DNA of 64,000 nucleotides from Streptomyces sp. NBC_00878 (GTDB lineage Bacteria > Actinomycetota > Actinomycetes > Streptomycetales > Streptomycetaceae). Under the pieces are notes generated by a model. The model had not been told where the DNA came from. It saw nothing but the letters and a program-made list of their open reading frames with translations, and did no database searches. A program made the translations under genes and the position numbers. Location of the stretch: positions 5,890,001-5,954,000 of the forward strand of contig NZ_JAPEOK010000001.1 of assembly GCF_026341515.1 (NCBI RefSeq). Direction: 5' to 3'. How positions within the stretch are numbered: position 1 is the first letter of the stretch; the number at the start of each line of letters is the position of its first letter. Positions 1-8,781 of the stretch are shown piece by piece.

Positions 1-835
1 GAGCCGAGTCCACCCGCGCACCCCCACCCACCCCCGCCTGGATCCCCAGCGGCCCCGCCCCCGTCCGAAACTCCACCATCCAGTCCGCGGTCTCCACCCG
101 CACCAACTCCGTCATGTCCTCCGAGAACCGCCGAAGCACCCCGAGACACCGCTCCGCCGCCTCCCCCGCCGTCCCCTCGGTAGGCCCGAGAACCTCCCGC
201 ACACACTCGGACGCCCACTCGAACTGAAGCACCTGCAACCGACGCTGCACGGCCTGGGCAGTGGCCACATCCCTTATCCACCCGGAGGTCACCCCGAAAA
301 AACGGTCCCCCGCCACACACGCGACCGCGACCAGCATCCCCAGATATCCGAAGACGGCACCCCCGCCCACCACCCCCGTGACATCGAGCAGAGGCAACGC
401 GGCCCCGGCAAAAGCACCCCCCGCGGCCCCCGCCCGCAGCGCCCGAGCCCCCCGCCGCTTCCACATCCGGTCGGCGAGATACCAGGACACGGTGGTCAGC
501 GCCCCCGCCTCCACCCACCGGTACAGCTCGTGAAGCCGCTCGGCCGGCTCCCCCCAGTCCCCGAGCGGGAAGGCCCGCCCCGAGAGATCACGGGGCCTGG
601 GACTGCCGGGCCCGAACGCGCCACGGCCGGGAATGCCCCGCCCCGGCCCACTCCGCCCGGAACCGCCGGAACCGCCGGAACCGCCGGGACCACCGGGACT
701 GCTGGAACCACCGGGACCCCCGGGCCCACCGGGCCCGATCTCCCCCGGCCTCAGGCCACCGGCCCTCCCCGCACCATCACCCCGACCGTCCCCGTCCTGG
801 GCCGACCCCTCGGGCTGCATGTCCGGCTGGCTCAC
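1..835 (-). CDS. SLATT-domain membrane protein (partial, 3' end beyond window)
   Basis: The frame is open from a GTG at 835-833 to the window edge (278 codons), so the C-terminus is missing. An AGGGAGC ribosome site lies just upstream of the GTG. The first ~75 residues are a Gly/Pro/Ser-rich low-complexity leader. After it comes a segment with WGEPAERLHELYRWVEAGAL, a Trp/Tyr-rich helix, and two adjacent hydrophobic stretches (AGGAFAGAALPLLDVTG and VFGYLGMLVAVACVAGDRFF). Two TM helices followed by a long helical region is the SLATT arrangement. SLATT proteins are thought to be pore-forming partners in nucleotide-signal conflict systems. This copy stands alone beside ybaB/recR, so its role is unknown. 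The family call rests on TM layout and context. Confidence 0.7.
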   Translation of the reverse strand, partial: MSQPDMQPEGSAQDGDGRGDGAGRAGGLRPGEIGPGGPGGPGGSSSPGGPGGSGGSGGSGRSGPGRGIPGRGAFGPGSPRPRDLSGRAFPLGDWGEPAERLHELYRWVEAGALTTVSWYLADRMWKRRGARALRAGAAGGAFAGAALPLLDVTGVVGGGAVFGYLGMLVAVACVAGDRFFGVTSGWIRDVATAQAVQRRLQVLQFEWASECVREVLGPTEGTAGEAAERCLGVLRRFSEDMTELVRVETADWMVEFRTGAGPLGIQAGVGGGARVDSA

Positions 836-1161
836 CCGACGCTCCCTAATCGCGACGTTGTGTGACGTTGCGTGACGGTAATGTGGCGCAAGGTGCTGAA
901 GCGCCGCACCCTTACTACCTCCCAATGGGTGGCGATGGCCCCGGTTTCGGGGGTTTTCCGCTCGGACGTGGGTCTTGATCAGGTATAGGCCAAGCTGCCG
1001 CCTCACTCGAAAGAGTGCTGGAGCGACGGGCGGACAGACCACGTAGGCTCATGCCAAGGCGGGAAACCCCGCCGGACAGCCGTACTCGCAGCCGTACTCA
1101 CAGGCGCGTTGACAGCCGTATTGACAGTCGTATTGACAGCCGTACGAACCAGGAGCTGATC
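836..1161. other. Intergenic region upstream of ybaB with short direct repeats
   Basis: This 326-base spacer separates the divergent SLATT gene and ybaB. I see no convincing gene. An open frame runs through 1015-1161 into ybaB but lacks coding character. Bases 1076-1145 contain repeated 12-base units of the type AGCCGTATTGAC. Promoters for both genes must lie here, but I could not place a -10/-35 pair with confidence. Confidence 0.5.
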
Positions 1162-1503
1162 GTGATTCCCGGTGGTGGCCAGCCCAACATGCAGCAGCTG
1201 CTCCAGCAGGCCCAGAAGATGCAGCAGGACCTCGCGAACGCGCAGGAGGAGCTGGCGCGGACGGAGGTCGACGGCCAGGCGGGCGGCGGCCTGGTGAAGG
1301 CGACGGTGACGGGTTCCGGCGAACTGCGCGGCCTGGTCATCGACCCCAAGGCGGTGGACCCCGAGGACACCGAGACCCTCGCCGACCTGATCGTCGCGGC
1401 GGTCCAGGCGGCGAACGAGAACGCCCAGACCCTCCAGCAGCAGAAGCTCGGCCCGCTGACCCAGGGGCTGGGCGGCGGCGGCATCCCCGGCCTGCCGTTC
1501 TAA
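1162..1503 (+). CDS. YbaB/EbfC family nucleoid-associated protein
   Basis: 113-residue DNA-binding protein of the YbaB/EbfC family, which binds DNA as a dimer and is almost always encoded next to recR. The sequence begins [20 protein letters not shown] and contains the family core (Gln/Lys-rich helix, then [27 protein letters not shown]), ending with a Gly-rich tail. I chose the GTG at 1162 over the upstream in-frame start at 1015. An AGGAG site sits 7 bases before it, and the extra 49 residues are Arg/Ser low complexity outside the family's usual 100-115 residues. The recR gene follows after 145 bases, consistent with the conserved ybaB-recR unit. Confidence 0.93.
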   Translation: MIPGGGQPNMQQLLQQAQKMQQDLANAQEELARTEVDGQAGGGLVKATVTGSGELRGLVIDPKAVDPEDTETLADLIVAAVQAANENAQTLQQQKLGPLTQGLGGGGIPGLPF

Positions 1504-1648
1504 GTCAACCCGGCGGTCCCTTCTAAGACGGCCGACCGCCAACTACCGTACGTACCAAGAGAGCGAGCACGACTACGGTACGTACTGAGCGAGCAGCGAA
1601 CGAGCAGTAGGACGAGCAGCACAACGAGCAGGAACAGGAAGGCAATCC

Positions 1649-2248
1649 GTGTACGAAGGCGTGGTCCAGGACCTCATCGACGAACTGGGGCGGCTGCCCG
1701 GCGTCGGTCCCAAGAGCGCGCAGCGGATCGCCTTCCACATCCTCCAGGCCGAGCCGACGGACGTACGCCGTCTCGCGCAGTGCCTGATGGAGGTCAAGGC
1801 GAAGGTCCGCTTCTGCGCCACCTGCGGGAACGTGGCGCAGGAGGAGCTGTGCAACATCTGCCGCGACCCGCGCCGAGACCTCACGGTGATCTGTGTGGTC
1901 GAGGAGCCGAAGGACGTCGTAGCCATCGAACGCACTCGTGAGTTCCGGGGCAAGTACCACGTCCTGGGCGGCGCGATCAGCCCGATCGAGGGCGTGGGCC
2001 CCGACGACCTGCGTATAAGGGAACTGCTCGCGCGCCTGGCGGACGGCACGGTCACGGAGCTCATCCTGGCCACGGACCCGAACCTGGAGGGCGAGGCCAC
2101 GGCCACGTACCTCGCCCGCATGATCAAGCCCATGGGCCTCAGGGTCACCCGCCTCGCCAGCGGGCTGCCGGTGGGCGGTGACCTCGAGTACGCGGACGAG
2201 GTCACTCTGGGGCGCGCCTTCGAGGGAAGGCGGCTGCTGGATGTCTGA
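1649..2248 (+). CDS. recR: Recombination mediator protein RecR
   Basis: 199 residues, the normal RecR length. RecR works with RecF/RecO to load RecA at single-strand gaps. The N-terminal helix-hairpin-helix ([20 protein letters not shown], residues 13-32) is followed by a four-Cys zinc site (C56, C59, C68, C71). A Toprim domain starting at [11 protein letters not shown] comes next, and the C-terminal part includes the [26 protein letters not shown] signature. The start is GTG (GTGTACGAAGG) with an AGGAA site upstream. Its position directly after ybaB is the standard arrangement. Confidence 0.97.
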   Translation: MYEGVVQDLIDELGRLPGVGPKSAQRIAFHILQAEPTDVRRLAQCLMEVKAKVRFCATCGNVAQEELCNICRDPRRDLTVICVVEEPKDVVAIERTREFRGKYHVLGGAISPIEGVGPDDLRIRELLARLADGTVTELILATDPNLEGEATATYLARMIKPMGLRVTRLASGLPVGGDLEYADEVTLGRAFEGRRLLDV

Positions 2249-2369
2249 ACGAGTAGTAGACGCACGAGATGCACGAGACGTACGAGGCACGCGACATGCA
2301 CGGGCCGAAGCCCCTGTAGGTGCGCGTATCGGCGTTCTTGTCGAGTCCTTGAGGAAGGTCGGCTTCTAG

Positions 2370-3029
2370 ATGTCTGACGCCACGCTGCACGCGACGGGGC
2401 AGGACCCCGACGACTTCGCGGTCCAGATCGCGGACCAGGTGGAGAGCTTCCTCGTCGCGGTCACAGAGGTCGCCAAGGGCGACGAGCCGGACTCGGCGAT
2501 CCCCTTCCTCCTCCTGGAGGTCTCCCAGCTCCTGCTGGCGGGTGGTCGCCTGGGCGCGCACGAGGACATCGTCCCCGACGAGCGCTACGAGCCCGACCTG
2601 GGCCCCGAGCCGGACGTCGACGAACTCCGCGAGCGCTTCGCGGTGATGCTCGACCCGGTCGACGTCTACTCCGAGGTCTTCGACCCGTACGAGCCCCGCA
2701 AGCCCCCGGTCCCGGCCCGTATCTCCGACGACCTGGCCGACGTCATCACCGACCTCCGCCACGGCATGGCCCACTACCGCGCGGGCCGTACGACGGAGGC
2801 CCTGTGGTGGTGGCAGTTCTCGTACTTCTCCAACTGGGGCTCGACGGCGTCGGCGACGCTGAGGGCGTTGCAGTCCCTGGTCGCCCACGTCCGCCTGAAC
2901 CAGCCCCTGGAGGAACTGGACGGCCTGGACACCGACCAGGACCTCAGCGAGGACGCCCTCGCGGAGGCGGCCGGCAGGGTGATGGCAGAGGAGATCGCGG
3001 GCCCACTGGGCCTGCGAGAGGTCAAGTAG
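2370..3029 (+). CDS. DUF5063 domain-containing protein
   Basis: 219-residue acidic cytoplasmic protein of the actinobacterial DUF5063 family, normally found just downstream of recR in Streptomyces. There is no signal peptide or TM helix. Recognisable segments are FAVQIADQVESFLVAV near the N-terminus, a conserved RHGMAHYRAGRTTEALWWWQFSYFSNWG block (about residues 130-157), and a helical C-terminus. Function unknown. The ATG at 2370 follows GAGGAAGG. The 121-base gap after recR suggests cotranscription is possible but not certain. Confidence 0.85.
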   Translation: MSDATLHATGQDPDDFAVQIADQVESFLVAVTEVAKGDEPDSAIPFLLLEVSQLLLAGGRLGAHEDIVPDERYEPDLGPEPDVDELRERFAVMLDPVDVYSEVFDPYEPRKPPVPARISDDLADVITDLRHGMAHYRAGRTTEALWWWQFSYFSNWGSTASATLRALQSLVAHVRLNQPLEELDGLDTDQDLSEDALAEAAGRVMAEEIAGPLGLREVK

Positions 3030-3058
3030 CCCCGCTCTGACGGAAGTCGAGGCCGCTC

Positions 3059-3478
3059 TTACGTAGCGACGCTCTGGTCGAGCGCCGCGTGCAGGCGAAC
3101 CGGGTCCACGTACGGAGTGGTCGGGGTCGGTTCGCTGTACCACTGCAACGGCCAGGTGTTCCCGTCCAGCGCCGGAATCCCGATGTACGTGACCGTGCGG
3201 CTCCGACTCCCGGCCCCGCCGAACCGCTGCACCCCCAAAGGCCACTCGCAGGCCCTCGCCGCACCCGGCGCCAGCAGGAAGTACATCCACCGGAACCCGA
3301 CCGCCTCGCAGACGACGGGTCCCGCGTCGCCGTCGGCCGCCTCGATGAGGTCGGCCGCGACCTCTTCCCCGCGTACGCCCTGGATGCGGACCGCGTCGAA
3401 GTGGATGCCGGAGACGCGGAGTTGGTGACCGGCGAGGGGGACCCACTCGGGGCGGTAGTGGGGGATTGCGTTCGTCAT
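3059..3478 (-). CDS. Hypothetical protein
   Basis: About 139 residues (141 if the GTG at 3484 is used; I prefer the ATG at 3478, and neither has a clear ribosome site). The sequence starts MTNAIPHYRPEWVPLAGHQLRVSGIHFDAV and contains Trp/Phe-rich segments such as FRWMYFLLAPGAA. It has no membrane segment and no catalytic motif I recognise. It is transcribed away from the XRE/DUF397 pair, with only 84 bases between the starts. A bidirectional promoter is therefore likely, and it may belong to the same accessory cassette. Function not assigned. Confidence 0.7.
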   Translation of the reverse strand: MTNAIPHYRPEWVPLAGHQLRVSGIHFDAVRIQGVRGEEVAADLIEAADGDAGPVVCEAVGFRWMYFLLAPGAARACEWPLGVQRFGGAGSRSRTVTYIGIPALDGNTWPLQWYSEPTPTTPYVDPVRLHAALDQSVAT

Positions 3479-3562
3479 GGTCACACAGTGGCGGTTGCGA
3501 GGCTACGCTCGGTAGTGACCGAGGGGATACACGCCGGGGTGTATCGGTCGGAGGTGGTCGCT

Positions 3563-4375
3563 GTGTCGGTCCAGTACAACTCCGCTTCGCCTGCGCCGAT
3601 CAACTGGCGCTACAGCGGCAACCAGTTGAAACGCTGGCGCACCAAGGCGAACGTGACCCGCGAGGAGCTGGCCGCCGCCTCCAACTACTCGCCGGACACC
3701 ATCAAGGCCATGGAGCAGGGCGTACGTGCGCCGACGCCGCGCGTCCTCGATGTGGCGGACGAGATGTGTGACGCGGACGGGATGCTGAGCGCGGCCAAGG
3801 ACTATCTCAAGAGGGAGAAATTCCCGGCTCGGGCCCAGGACTTCATGCTGTTCGAGCAGCAGGCGATCAGTCGCTGGTCGTACGAAGCGGCGTTGATCTC
3901 GGGGCTGTTGCAGACGGAGCCGTATGCGCGGGCGCTCATCGGCAACCACTGCCCTCCGCTGGAGGAGGAGACGGTTGAGGAGCGAGTCACGGCGCGGATG
4001 GAGCGTCAGGAACTGCTCACGCGTAGGCCGCCTGTGGCGCTGAGCTTCGTACTGTACGAAGCGGCGCTGCGTGGCCCGTTGGTCGACAAGGATCAGCTGG
4101 ACCGTCTGCTGGCCGTGGGGTGCCGCAGCAACGTGACGATCCAGGTGCTGCCCTTCGTACGGGCCATTCCGGCTGCTCTCATGGGGCCGATGGTGCTGAT
4201 GGAGACCTCTGAGCGTGAGCGCTACGCGCTGTCGGAGGGGCAGTCGGTGAGCCAGTTCACCTCTGACCCAGAAGTGGTTTGGAAGCACACCGAGCGGCTT
4301 AGCATGATCCGTGCGGTGGCTCTCAGCCCTGCCGAGTCGGAAGCCTTTGTCGAGCGGATGTTGGGGGACCTGTGA
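3563..4375 (+). CDS. XRE-family regulator with DUF5753 domain
   Basis: 270 residues. The N-terminal helix-turn-helix (residues ~20-75, LKRWRTKANVTREELAAASN with APTPRVLDVADEM) is of the Cro/CI type. The rest matches the Streptomyces DUF5753 module (LISGLLQTEPYARALI, then a C-terminal VLPF/RAIPAALMGPMVLME sheet region). I chose the GTG at 3563 because a GGAGG site sits 7-10 bases upstream; the long open frame from 3089 is not coding. Its stop overlaps the start of the DUF397 gene by 4 bases. Such pairs are many-copy Streptomyces paralogues related to the BldB/WhiJ-type regulatory pairs, so a developmental or antibiotic-related role is an inference. Confidence 0.92.
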   Translation: MSVQYNSASPAPINWRYSGNQLKRWRTKANVTREELAAASNYSPDTIKAMEQGVRAPTPRVLDVADEMCDADGMLSAAKDYLKREKFPARAQDFMLFEQQAISRWSYEAALISGLLQTEPYARALIGNHCPPLEEETVEERVTARMERQELLTRRPPVALSFVLYEAALRGPLVDKDQLDRLLAVGCRSNVTIQVLPFVRAIPAALMGPMVLMETSERERYALSEGQSVSQFTSDPEVVWKHTERLSMIRAVALSPAESEAFVERMLGDL

Positions 4376-4560
4376 GCGAGCAGCTGAAGTGGTTCAAGTC
4401 CAGCTACAGCGACTCCGAAGGTTCCGACTGCGTCGAAGTCGCCCTCACCCCCACCACCACCCACATACGCGACACCAAACTGGCCGCCGCCAGCCCGGAG
4501 TTGGAGGTGAGGGCCCACGCCTGGTCCGCCTTCATGTCCGCAGTTCGGCCCGGAGCTTGA
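4372..4560 (+). CDS. DUF397 domain protein
   Basis: 62 residues, typical of DUF397 partners of XRE/DUF5753 regulators. The diagnostic motifs are WFKSSYSDSEGSDCVEVAL at the N-terminus, an IRDTK element in the middle, and AWSAFMSAVR at the C-terminus. The GTG start overlaps the TGA of the upstream gene (GTGA, 4372-4375), implying translational coupling. The protein probably modulates the DNA-binding partner; that comes from the family, not from this sequence. Confidence 0.92.
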   Translation: MSEQLKWFKSSYSDSEGSDCVEVALTPTTTHIRDTKLAAASPELEVRAHAWSAFMSAVRPGA

Positions 4561-4799
4561 GCCCCGGGACCCGAGCTCTTCCCATGGGTTCTGGGTTTTG
4601 GTTTTTGATGGCGGGAGCTAACCAACCAACCAAGTCTGTACGTGAGTTGAGCGCGCGTAACTCGTAAGAGTGACGATCCGTGATCGGCTTGCTTCAGAAC
4701 GTGAAGTCACTCTAGGTTCGCGGCAATAGATCGGCCCCGGTCGGTGCGCCAACACCGGCTCCGGGGCCTGGACCTACGCATCGAATCGAGAGTTCGACC

Positions 4800-5978
4800 G
4801 TGGCTTACGCCCAGCCTAGTCCCGCCCTGCCGCGTCCCACCCACCCCATGGCCAAAACGGGTTACGGAAAGCGCGCTGTGGGTGACGAACCTCCGCACGT
4901 GGACGCGGACTTCGCGCATCTGTGCCCCCGAGACGCCGAGTTCGCCGTCTTCATCGACCACCTCGACGACGGCCACGCCATGGGCCACAAGGTGATCGCG
5001 GCGGAGCACCCCCGATACGGCCAGCAGGCGTCCCGTACGTCCCTCAGGAGCCTCACCGAAGTCGGCCACCTGCGCTGGATCAAGGAACACATCACCGTCG
5101 AGGACAACTCGATGCGGTGGGTGACGCGGACGTACTGGTCGCGTACGCCCAGGTCGGTGGAGTGGTGGACGGAGTTCGCGCGAGAGCGCCACGGCAGGGA
5201 CGTAACGCAGAACCACCAGCCGGGCCTGGCCCGCACCGAGACCCCCGCTCCGGCCCCGCAACCGTCCCCAGAAGCCGAAGCAGCCGAAGCAGCCGAAGCG
5301 GCCGAACGGGCCGGACAGGCCCAGCAAGCCGAAGCGGCCGAACAGGTGCGGCAAGCCCAACCGGTGGACGCGGCCCCCGAGCCCAGCGCCGCGTACCGCG
5401 CACTCGCCCGACTCCGCGTCGTAGAACCCCGTATGCCCCTGTCGGAAGCGGATTGCCGGGCCCTTGAACCCCTCGCCGCCGAGTGGCTGTCACGAGGCGT
5501 CACCCCGGCCGAATTGACCCGCGCACTGACCGACGGGCTGCCGCCCGCCGTCGCGAACCCGGGCGGGTTCGCCCGCAAACGATTGGAGAACAAGATGCCC
5601 CCGCAGAAGAACGACACCGCCGAGACCGGCCCCGGTCGTCCCCTCCGCGCCAAGGTGACCCGCGTGATCATGGCGTGCGCCACCTGCGACGCCGACGAGC
5701 GGACGGCGAAGATCATCCGGGGCGTGTGCGAGGACTGCCACGCGGAGGAGGCGGAGCTGGGGATGACGCCGGAGGACGTCAAGAAGGGCTTCGAGGAGAT
5801 CGCCCACATGGGCACGGCGACCGCCCGTCTCCTCAAGCTGAAGCTGGAGCGGCGTACGGGCGGACCCGTGCCCGACACGTTCCGCCCCGTGCCCATCGAC
5901 GACCGCGTCTACTACCACTACCGCGACAACCGGGACCGCATCGCGAACGGCCTCCCGCCGAGGCGCTGGAAGCCGTGA
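4800..5978 (+). CDS. Winged-helix DNA-binding-like protein with Ala/Glu linker and Cys-rich C-terminal part
   Basis: 392 residues from GTG 4800; an ATG at 4848 (MAKTGYGKRAVG) is an alternative. Residues ~40-120 (AEFAVFIDHLDDGHAMGHKV ... LTEVGHLRWIKEHIT ... RWVTRTYWSR) look like a winged helix-turn-helix of the kind common in Streptomyces accessory regulators. Next come a long Ala/Glu/Gln linker with EAAEAAEAAE repeats (5260-5360), a helical segment (PLSEADCRALEPLAAEWL...), and a C-terminal CATC ... CEDC four-Cys group that could bind zinc. It is not in an operon. The domain assignment is from pattern only and the target is unknown. Confidence 0.75.
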   Translation: MAYAQPSPALPRPTHPMAKTGYGKRAVGDEPPHVDADFAHLCPRDAEFAVFIDHLDDGHAMGHKVIAAEHPRYGQQASRTSLRSLTEVGHLRWIKEHITVEDNSMRWVTRTYWSRTPRSVEWWTEFARERHGRDVTQNHQPGLARTETPAPAPQPSPEAEAAEAAEAAERAGQAQQAEAAEQVRQAQPVDAAPEPSAAYRALARLRVVEPRMPLSEADCRALEPLAAEWLSRGVTPAELTRALTDGLPPAVANPGGFARKRLENKMPPQKNDTAETGPGRPLRAKVTRVIMACATCDADERTAKIIRGVCEDCHAEEAELGMTPEDVKKGFEEIAHMGTATARLLKLKLERRTGGPVPDTFRPVPIDDRVYYHYRDNRDRIANGLPPRRWKP

Positions 5979-6087
5979 GGGTCGGGAGCGGGCACGGGCA
6001 GATCTGCGGGCCATCGAGAGAGGGCGGCGGCGTATGAGCGTGCAGGACGTGCCGGTCGGGGCACCATGGAGTCAAGGAGGCGACGCC

Positions 6088-6666
6088 ATGACCCCCATGA
6101 CCGCAGACCGGCCCCAGATGTCCGTCGAGGAGTTCGAGGAGCTGGCCAGCCGTGCGCCAGAGAACGTGCGGTTGGAGTTCATCAGGGGGAAGGTCCAGGT
6201 CAAGCCGGTGACCGATGGCAACCACGACCAGATCATCGCGTGGCTGCAGAGGCTGTGCATGCAGCACCGTCCCGAGTTGTGGCTGTACGGGGAGCGCGGG
6301 ATGAAGGTCGAGCGCTATCGCAAGGGGCGCGCTCGCCCTGACGGTGTTCTGGCGCCCTTCGGCTTCCCGAAAGGGCATGGGGAGTGGTCGGACGCCCCGG
6401 GAGTACTCATGGCTGTCGAAGTCACATCATTCGATGCCGACACCGACCGGCGGGACCGCATCGAGAAGCCCGACGGCTACGCGGCCGCAGGCATCCCCGT
6501 ATACCTCCTTGTCGACCGCGACGACTGCTCGGTCACCGTCTTCACGGATCCGGAGGACGGCCGTTACCGCCGTCAGGTGAAGGAGCCTTTCGGGGCATCC
6601 GTCAAGATCCCGACCCCGGTCGGCCTCACCCTGGAGACCGAGGAGCTCAAGGAGTTCGTGGACTGA
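6088..6666 (+). CDS. Uma2 family endonuclease-like protein
   Basis: 192 residues of the Uma2 (DUF820) restriction-endonuclease-fold family, which is abundant in Streptomyces and of unknown physiological target. The PD-(D/E)xK elements are visible: the Asp in ARPDGVLAPFG, the Glu in MAVEVTSFDAD, and the Lys in RIEKPDGYAAAGIPVYLLVD. I chose the ATG at 6088 because a perfect AAGGAGG lies 7 bases upstream; the longer reading from 6034 has no such site. The active-site residues look intact. It is a single gene, 110 bases after the preceding one. Confidence 0.93.
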   Translation: MTPMTADRPQMSVEEFEELASRAPENVRLEFIRGKVQVKPVTDGNHDQIIAWLQRLCMQHRPELWLYGERGMKVERYRKGRARPDGVLAPFGFPKGHGEWSDAPGVLMAVEVTSFDADTDRRDRIEKPDGYAAAGIPVYLLVDRDDCSVTVFTDPEDGRYRRQVKEPFGASVKIPTPVGLTLETEELKEFVD

Positions 6667-6884
6667 GGCATCCGAAAGCCACGCCTCAGTGCCCAGCACG
6701 TCCGGAACATGTCCGTCAGGAGAACGCAAGCCGCTGAAACCCGCCTGTCACCTGTGGCTTTAGCTGATTTGTACGAACCTTGGCTGTGTACTGGACATGT
6801 ACTGGCCAGAGCTTTACTCGTGTGTCGAGAGGGTTGGATCACTCCCCCCGGGGAGCAAGTCCAGCCCACCGCACAGGAGTTGAG

Positions 6885-7406
6885 ATGCAGCGTCACATAC
6901 GGACCCGCGCAGCGATCGTCACGGCCGCCCTCGTCGTCGCCGGAGCCGTCACCGCCGGTGTCAGCCAGGCCGCTCCGGAGCACAGGGCGAAGCCCGCGGT
7001 GAGCCAGGCCGCGAAGCCGACCAAGAAGCAGATCGCTGCGCTGTTCGACGGCTGGAACAAGGCCCTGCAGACCGGGGACTCGGAGAAGGTCGCCGACCGG
7101 TACGCCAAGGACGCCGTACTCCTTCCCACCGCGTCCCCCATCATCCGTACGGACCGCGCCGGGATCGTCGACTACTTCGACCACTTCCTGCTGAACAAGC
7201 CCAAGGGCGAGAAGATCAAGTCCGTCATCAACATCCTGGACAACGACTCGGCGCTCGACGCCGGGCTGTACGTCTTCCACCTCACCGACCCGACGACCGG
7301 TGTGAAGAGGGACGTCGAGGCCCGCTACACGTACGAGTACGAGAAGCGCGGCGGCAAGTGGCTGATCGTCAACCACCACTCCTCGGTGCTGCCCGCCGCA
7401 AGCTGA
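6885..7406 (+). CDS. Secreted SgcJ/EcaC-type NTF2-like protein
   Basis: 173 residues. Residues 1-28 form a signal peptide (RTRAAIVTAALVVAGAVTAGVSQA, then an Ala-x-Ala-like cleavage region). The mature part has the SnoaL/NTF2 alpha+beta cone signature: KKQIAALFDGWNKALQTGDSEKVADRYAKDAVLLPT near its start and YTYEYEKRGGKWLIVNHHSS at its end. The ATG at 6885 follows CAGGAG. The last 38 bases overlap the 3' end of the convergent histidine kinase gene. The family includes enzymes and binding proteins, so no reaction can be named. Confidence 0.9.
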   Translation: MQRHIRTRAAIVTAALVVAGAVTAGVSQAAPEHRAKPAVSQAAKPTKKQIAALFDGWNKALQTGDSEKVADRYAKDAVLLPTASPIIRTDRAGIVDYFDHFLLNKPKGEKIKSVINILDNDSALDAGLYVFHLTDPTTGVKRDVEARYTYEYEKRGGKWLIVNHHSSVLPAAS

Positions 7407-8781
7407 ACCGGACGCACAGCCCTCCACCAGGGGCGTCCCGCAGCGCCACCGCACCGCCGTCGTCCGTGACGAGCTGCTTGACGATGGCGAGGCCGAGTCC
7501 CGAGCCGGACCGGCCGGTCAGGCCCTGGCCGCGCCAGAAGCGGTCGAACGCGCGGGACTTCTCCGCGTCGGACATGCCCGGCCCCTGGTCCAGCACCGAC
7601 AGCACGACCTCGTCCGGGTGGGACGACACCTTCACGGTGATCGTTCCGCCGTCCGGTGAGACCTCCAGAGCATTCGACAGGACGTTGTCCAGCACTTGGT
7701 CGAGATGACCGGGGCTGGCCAGCACAAGCGGCCGGCCGCCGATAACTCCCCCTAGAGCGATGGTGACTCCTCGCTCGTCGGCGGCCGGTCTCCACACCGA
7801 GAAGCGCTCCTTGATCACGTCGAGCAGTGGAAGCGGTTCGGCCGCGGACACCTTCGCCTCCGCCCGCGCGAGCACCAGCAGACCGTTCACCAGACGGCTC
7901 ATCCGGACCACCTCGGACGTCGCCTGCTCCACGTCCTCCCGTACGAACTCGTCGTCGACCCCGTCCGCGATGTTGTCCAGGGAGAGCCGCAACGCCGTCA
8001 GCGGCGTACGCAGTTGGTGGGAGGCGTCGGCGACGAAGATCCGCTGGGCGGCGACCAGGCTGTCGAGGCGTTCGCCGGCCGAGTTGAGCGTGCGGGCCAG
8101 CTGCTGCGTCTCGTGCGGGCCCGTCACCGGCGAGCGCGCGGTCAGGTCACCGTTGCTGAAACGGGTCGCCATGTCGTTGAGCTGGTGCAGGGGTCGGGTG
8201 AGGTGCCGGGCCACGAGGGCGCCGAGACCGGCCGCCGCGGCCAGGACGGCCACGGCGAGACCGGCCCGGAAGCCCCAGATGGTCCACAGCCGGGAGGTGA
8301 GCGTCTTGGTCGAGTACACGATCCGGGCCGCACCCACGACCGTGCCCTGGCCCGTGCTCTCGCTCTCGCCCGCGCTGTCCGCCGTGGCCTGCCGGGCGGG
8401 GACGGTGACCACCAGGTGCCGTCCCCAGATGAGGTCCGAGCCCCAGTCGGTCGTGGACTCCCCGTTGTTCAGGGCCTTGGCCAGGGCCGCGTCCCGCGTC
8501 GGCCGGGGCAGTCTCGGCGCGCAGCTCCGGTCGCCGGTGGTGGTCACCTGGACCTCGCCGGGCGTCTGCTCGCGGTACGCCCTGGCCATCTCGTCCAGTG
8601 CCTGGCAGGAGGCGGAGTTGCCGTTGCCCAGCAGCAGGGCCGTGGTCCTGGCCTCGCGGAGGACGGACAGCTCGGTGTCCCCGCGCAGCTGGGCGGTGAG
8701 CGTGAAGGCCACCGGGACGGTGAACAGCGCGATGGCGATGGCGACGAGCAGGATGTAACTGAGGATGAGCTGGCGAATCAT
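7369..8781 (-). CDS. Two-component sensor histidine kinase
   Basis: 470 residues, membrane-anchored. TM1 is at residues ~5-30 (LILSYILLVAIAIALFTVPVAF). An extracytoplasmic sensor region runs to ~165 and contains two Cys (SASCQALD and RSCAPRL). TM2 (GLAVAVLAAAAGLGALVARHL), a HAMP linker and the dimerisation box with phospho-acceptor H255 (ASHQLRTPLTAL) follow. The HATPase domain has N-box LDNVLSNALEVSPDGG, G1 DQGPGMSDAEK and G2 GSGLGLAIVKQLV. The ATG at 8781 overlaps the regulator's stop by 4 bases (ATGA), so the two are coupled. The gene ends inside the 3' end of the convergent secreted NTF2-like gene. The stimulus is unknown. Confidence 0.95.
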   Translation of the reverse strand: MIRQLILSYILLVAIAIALFTVPVAFTLTAQLRGDTELSVLREARTTALLLGNGNSASCQALDEMARAYREQTPGEVQVTTTGDRSCAPRLPRPTRDAALAKALNNGESTTDWGSDLIWGRHLVVTVPARQATADSAGESESTGQGTVVGAARIVYSTKTLTSRLWTIWGFRAGLAVAVLAAAAGLGALVARHLTRPLHQLNDMATRFSNGDLTARSPVTGPHETQQLARTLNSAGERLDSLVAAQRIFVADASHQLRTPLTALRLSLDNIADGVDDEFVREDVEQATSEVVRMSRLVNGLLVLARAEAKVSAAEPLPLLDVIKERFSVWRPAADERGVTIALGGVIGGRPLVLASPGHLDQVLDNVLSNALEVSPDGGTITVKVSSHPDEVVLSVLDQGPGMSDAEKSRAFDRFWRGQGLTGRSGSGLGLAIVKQLVTDDGGAVALRDAPGGGLCVRFSLRRAAPRSGG

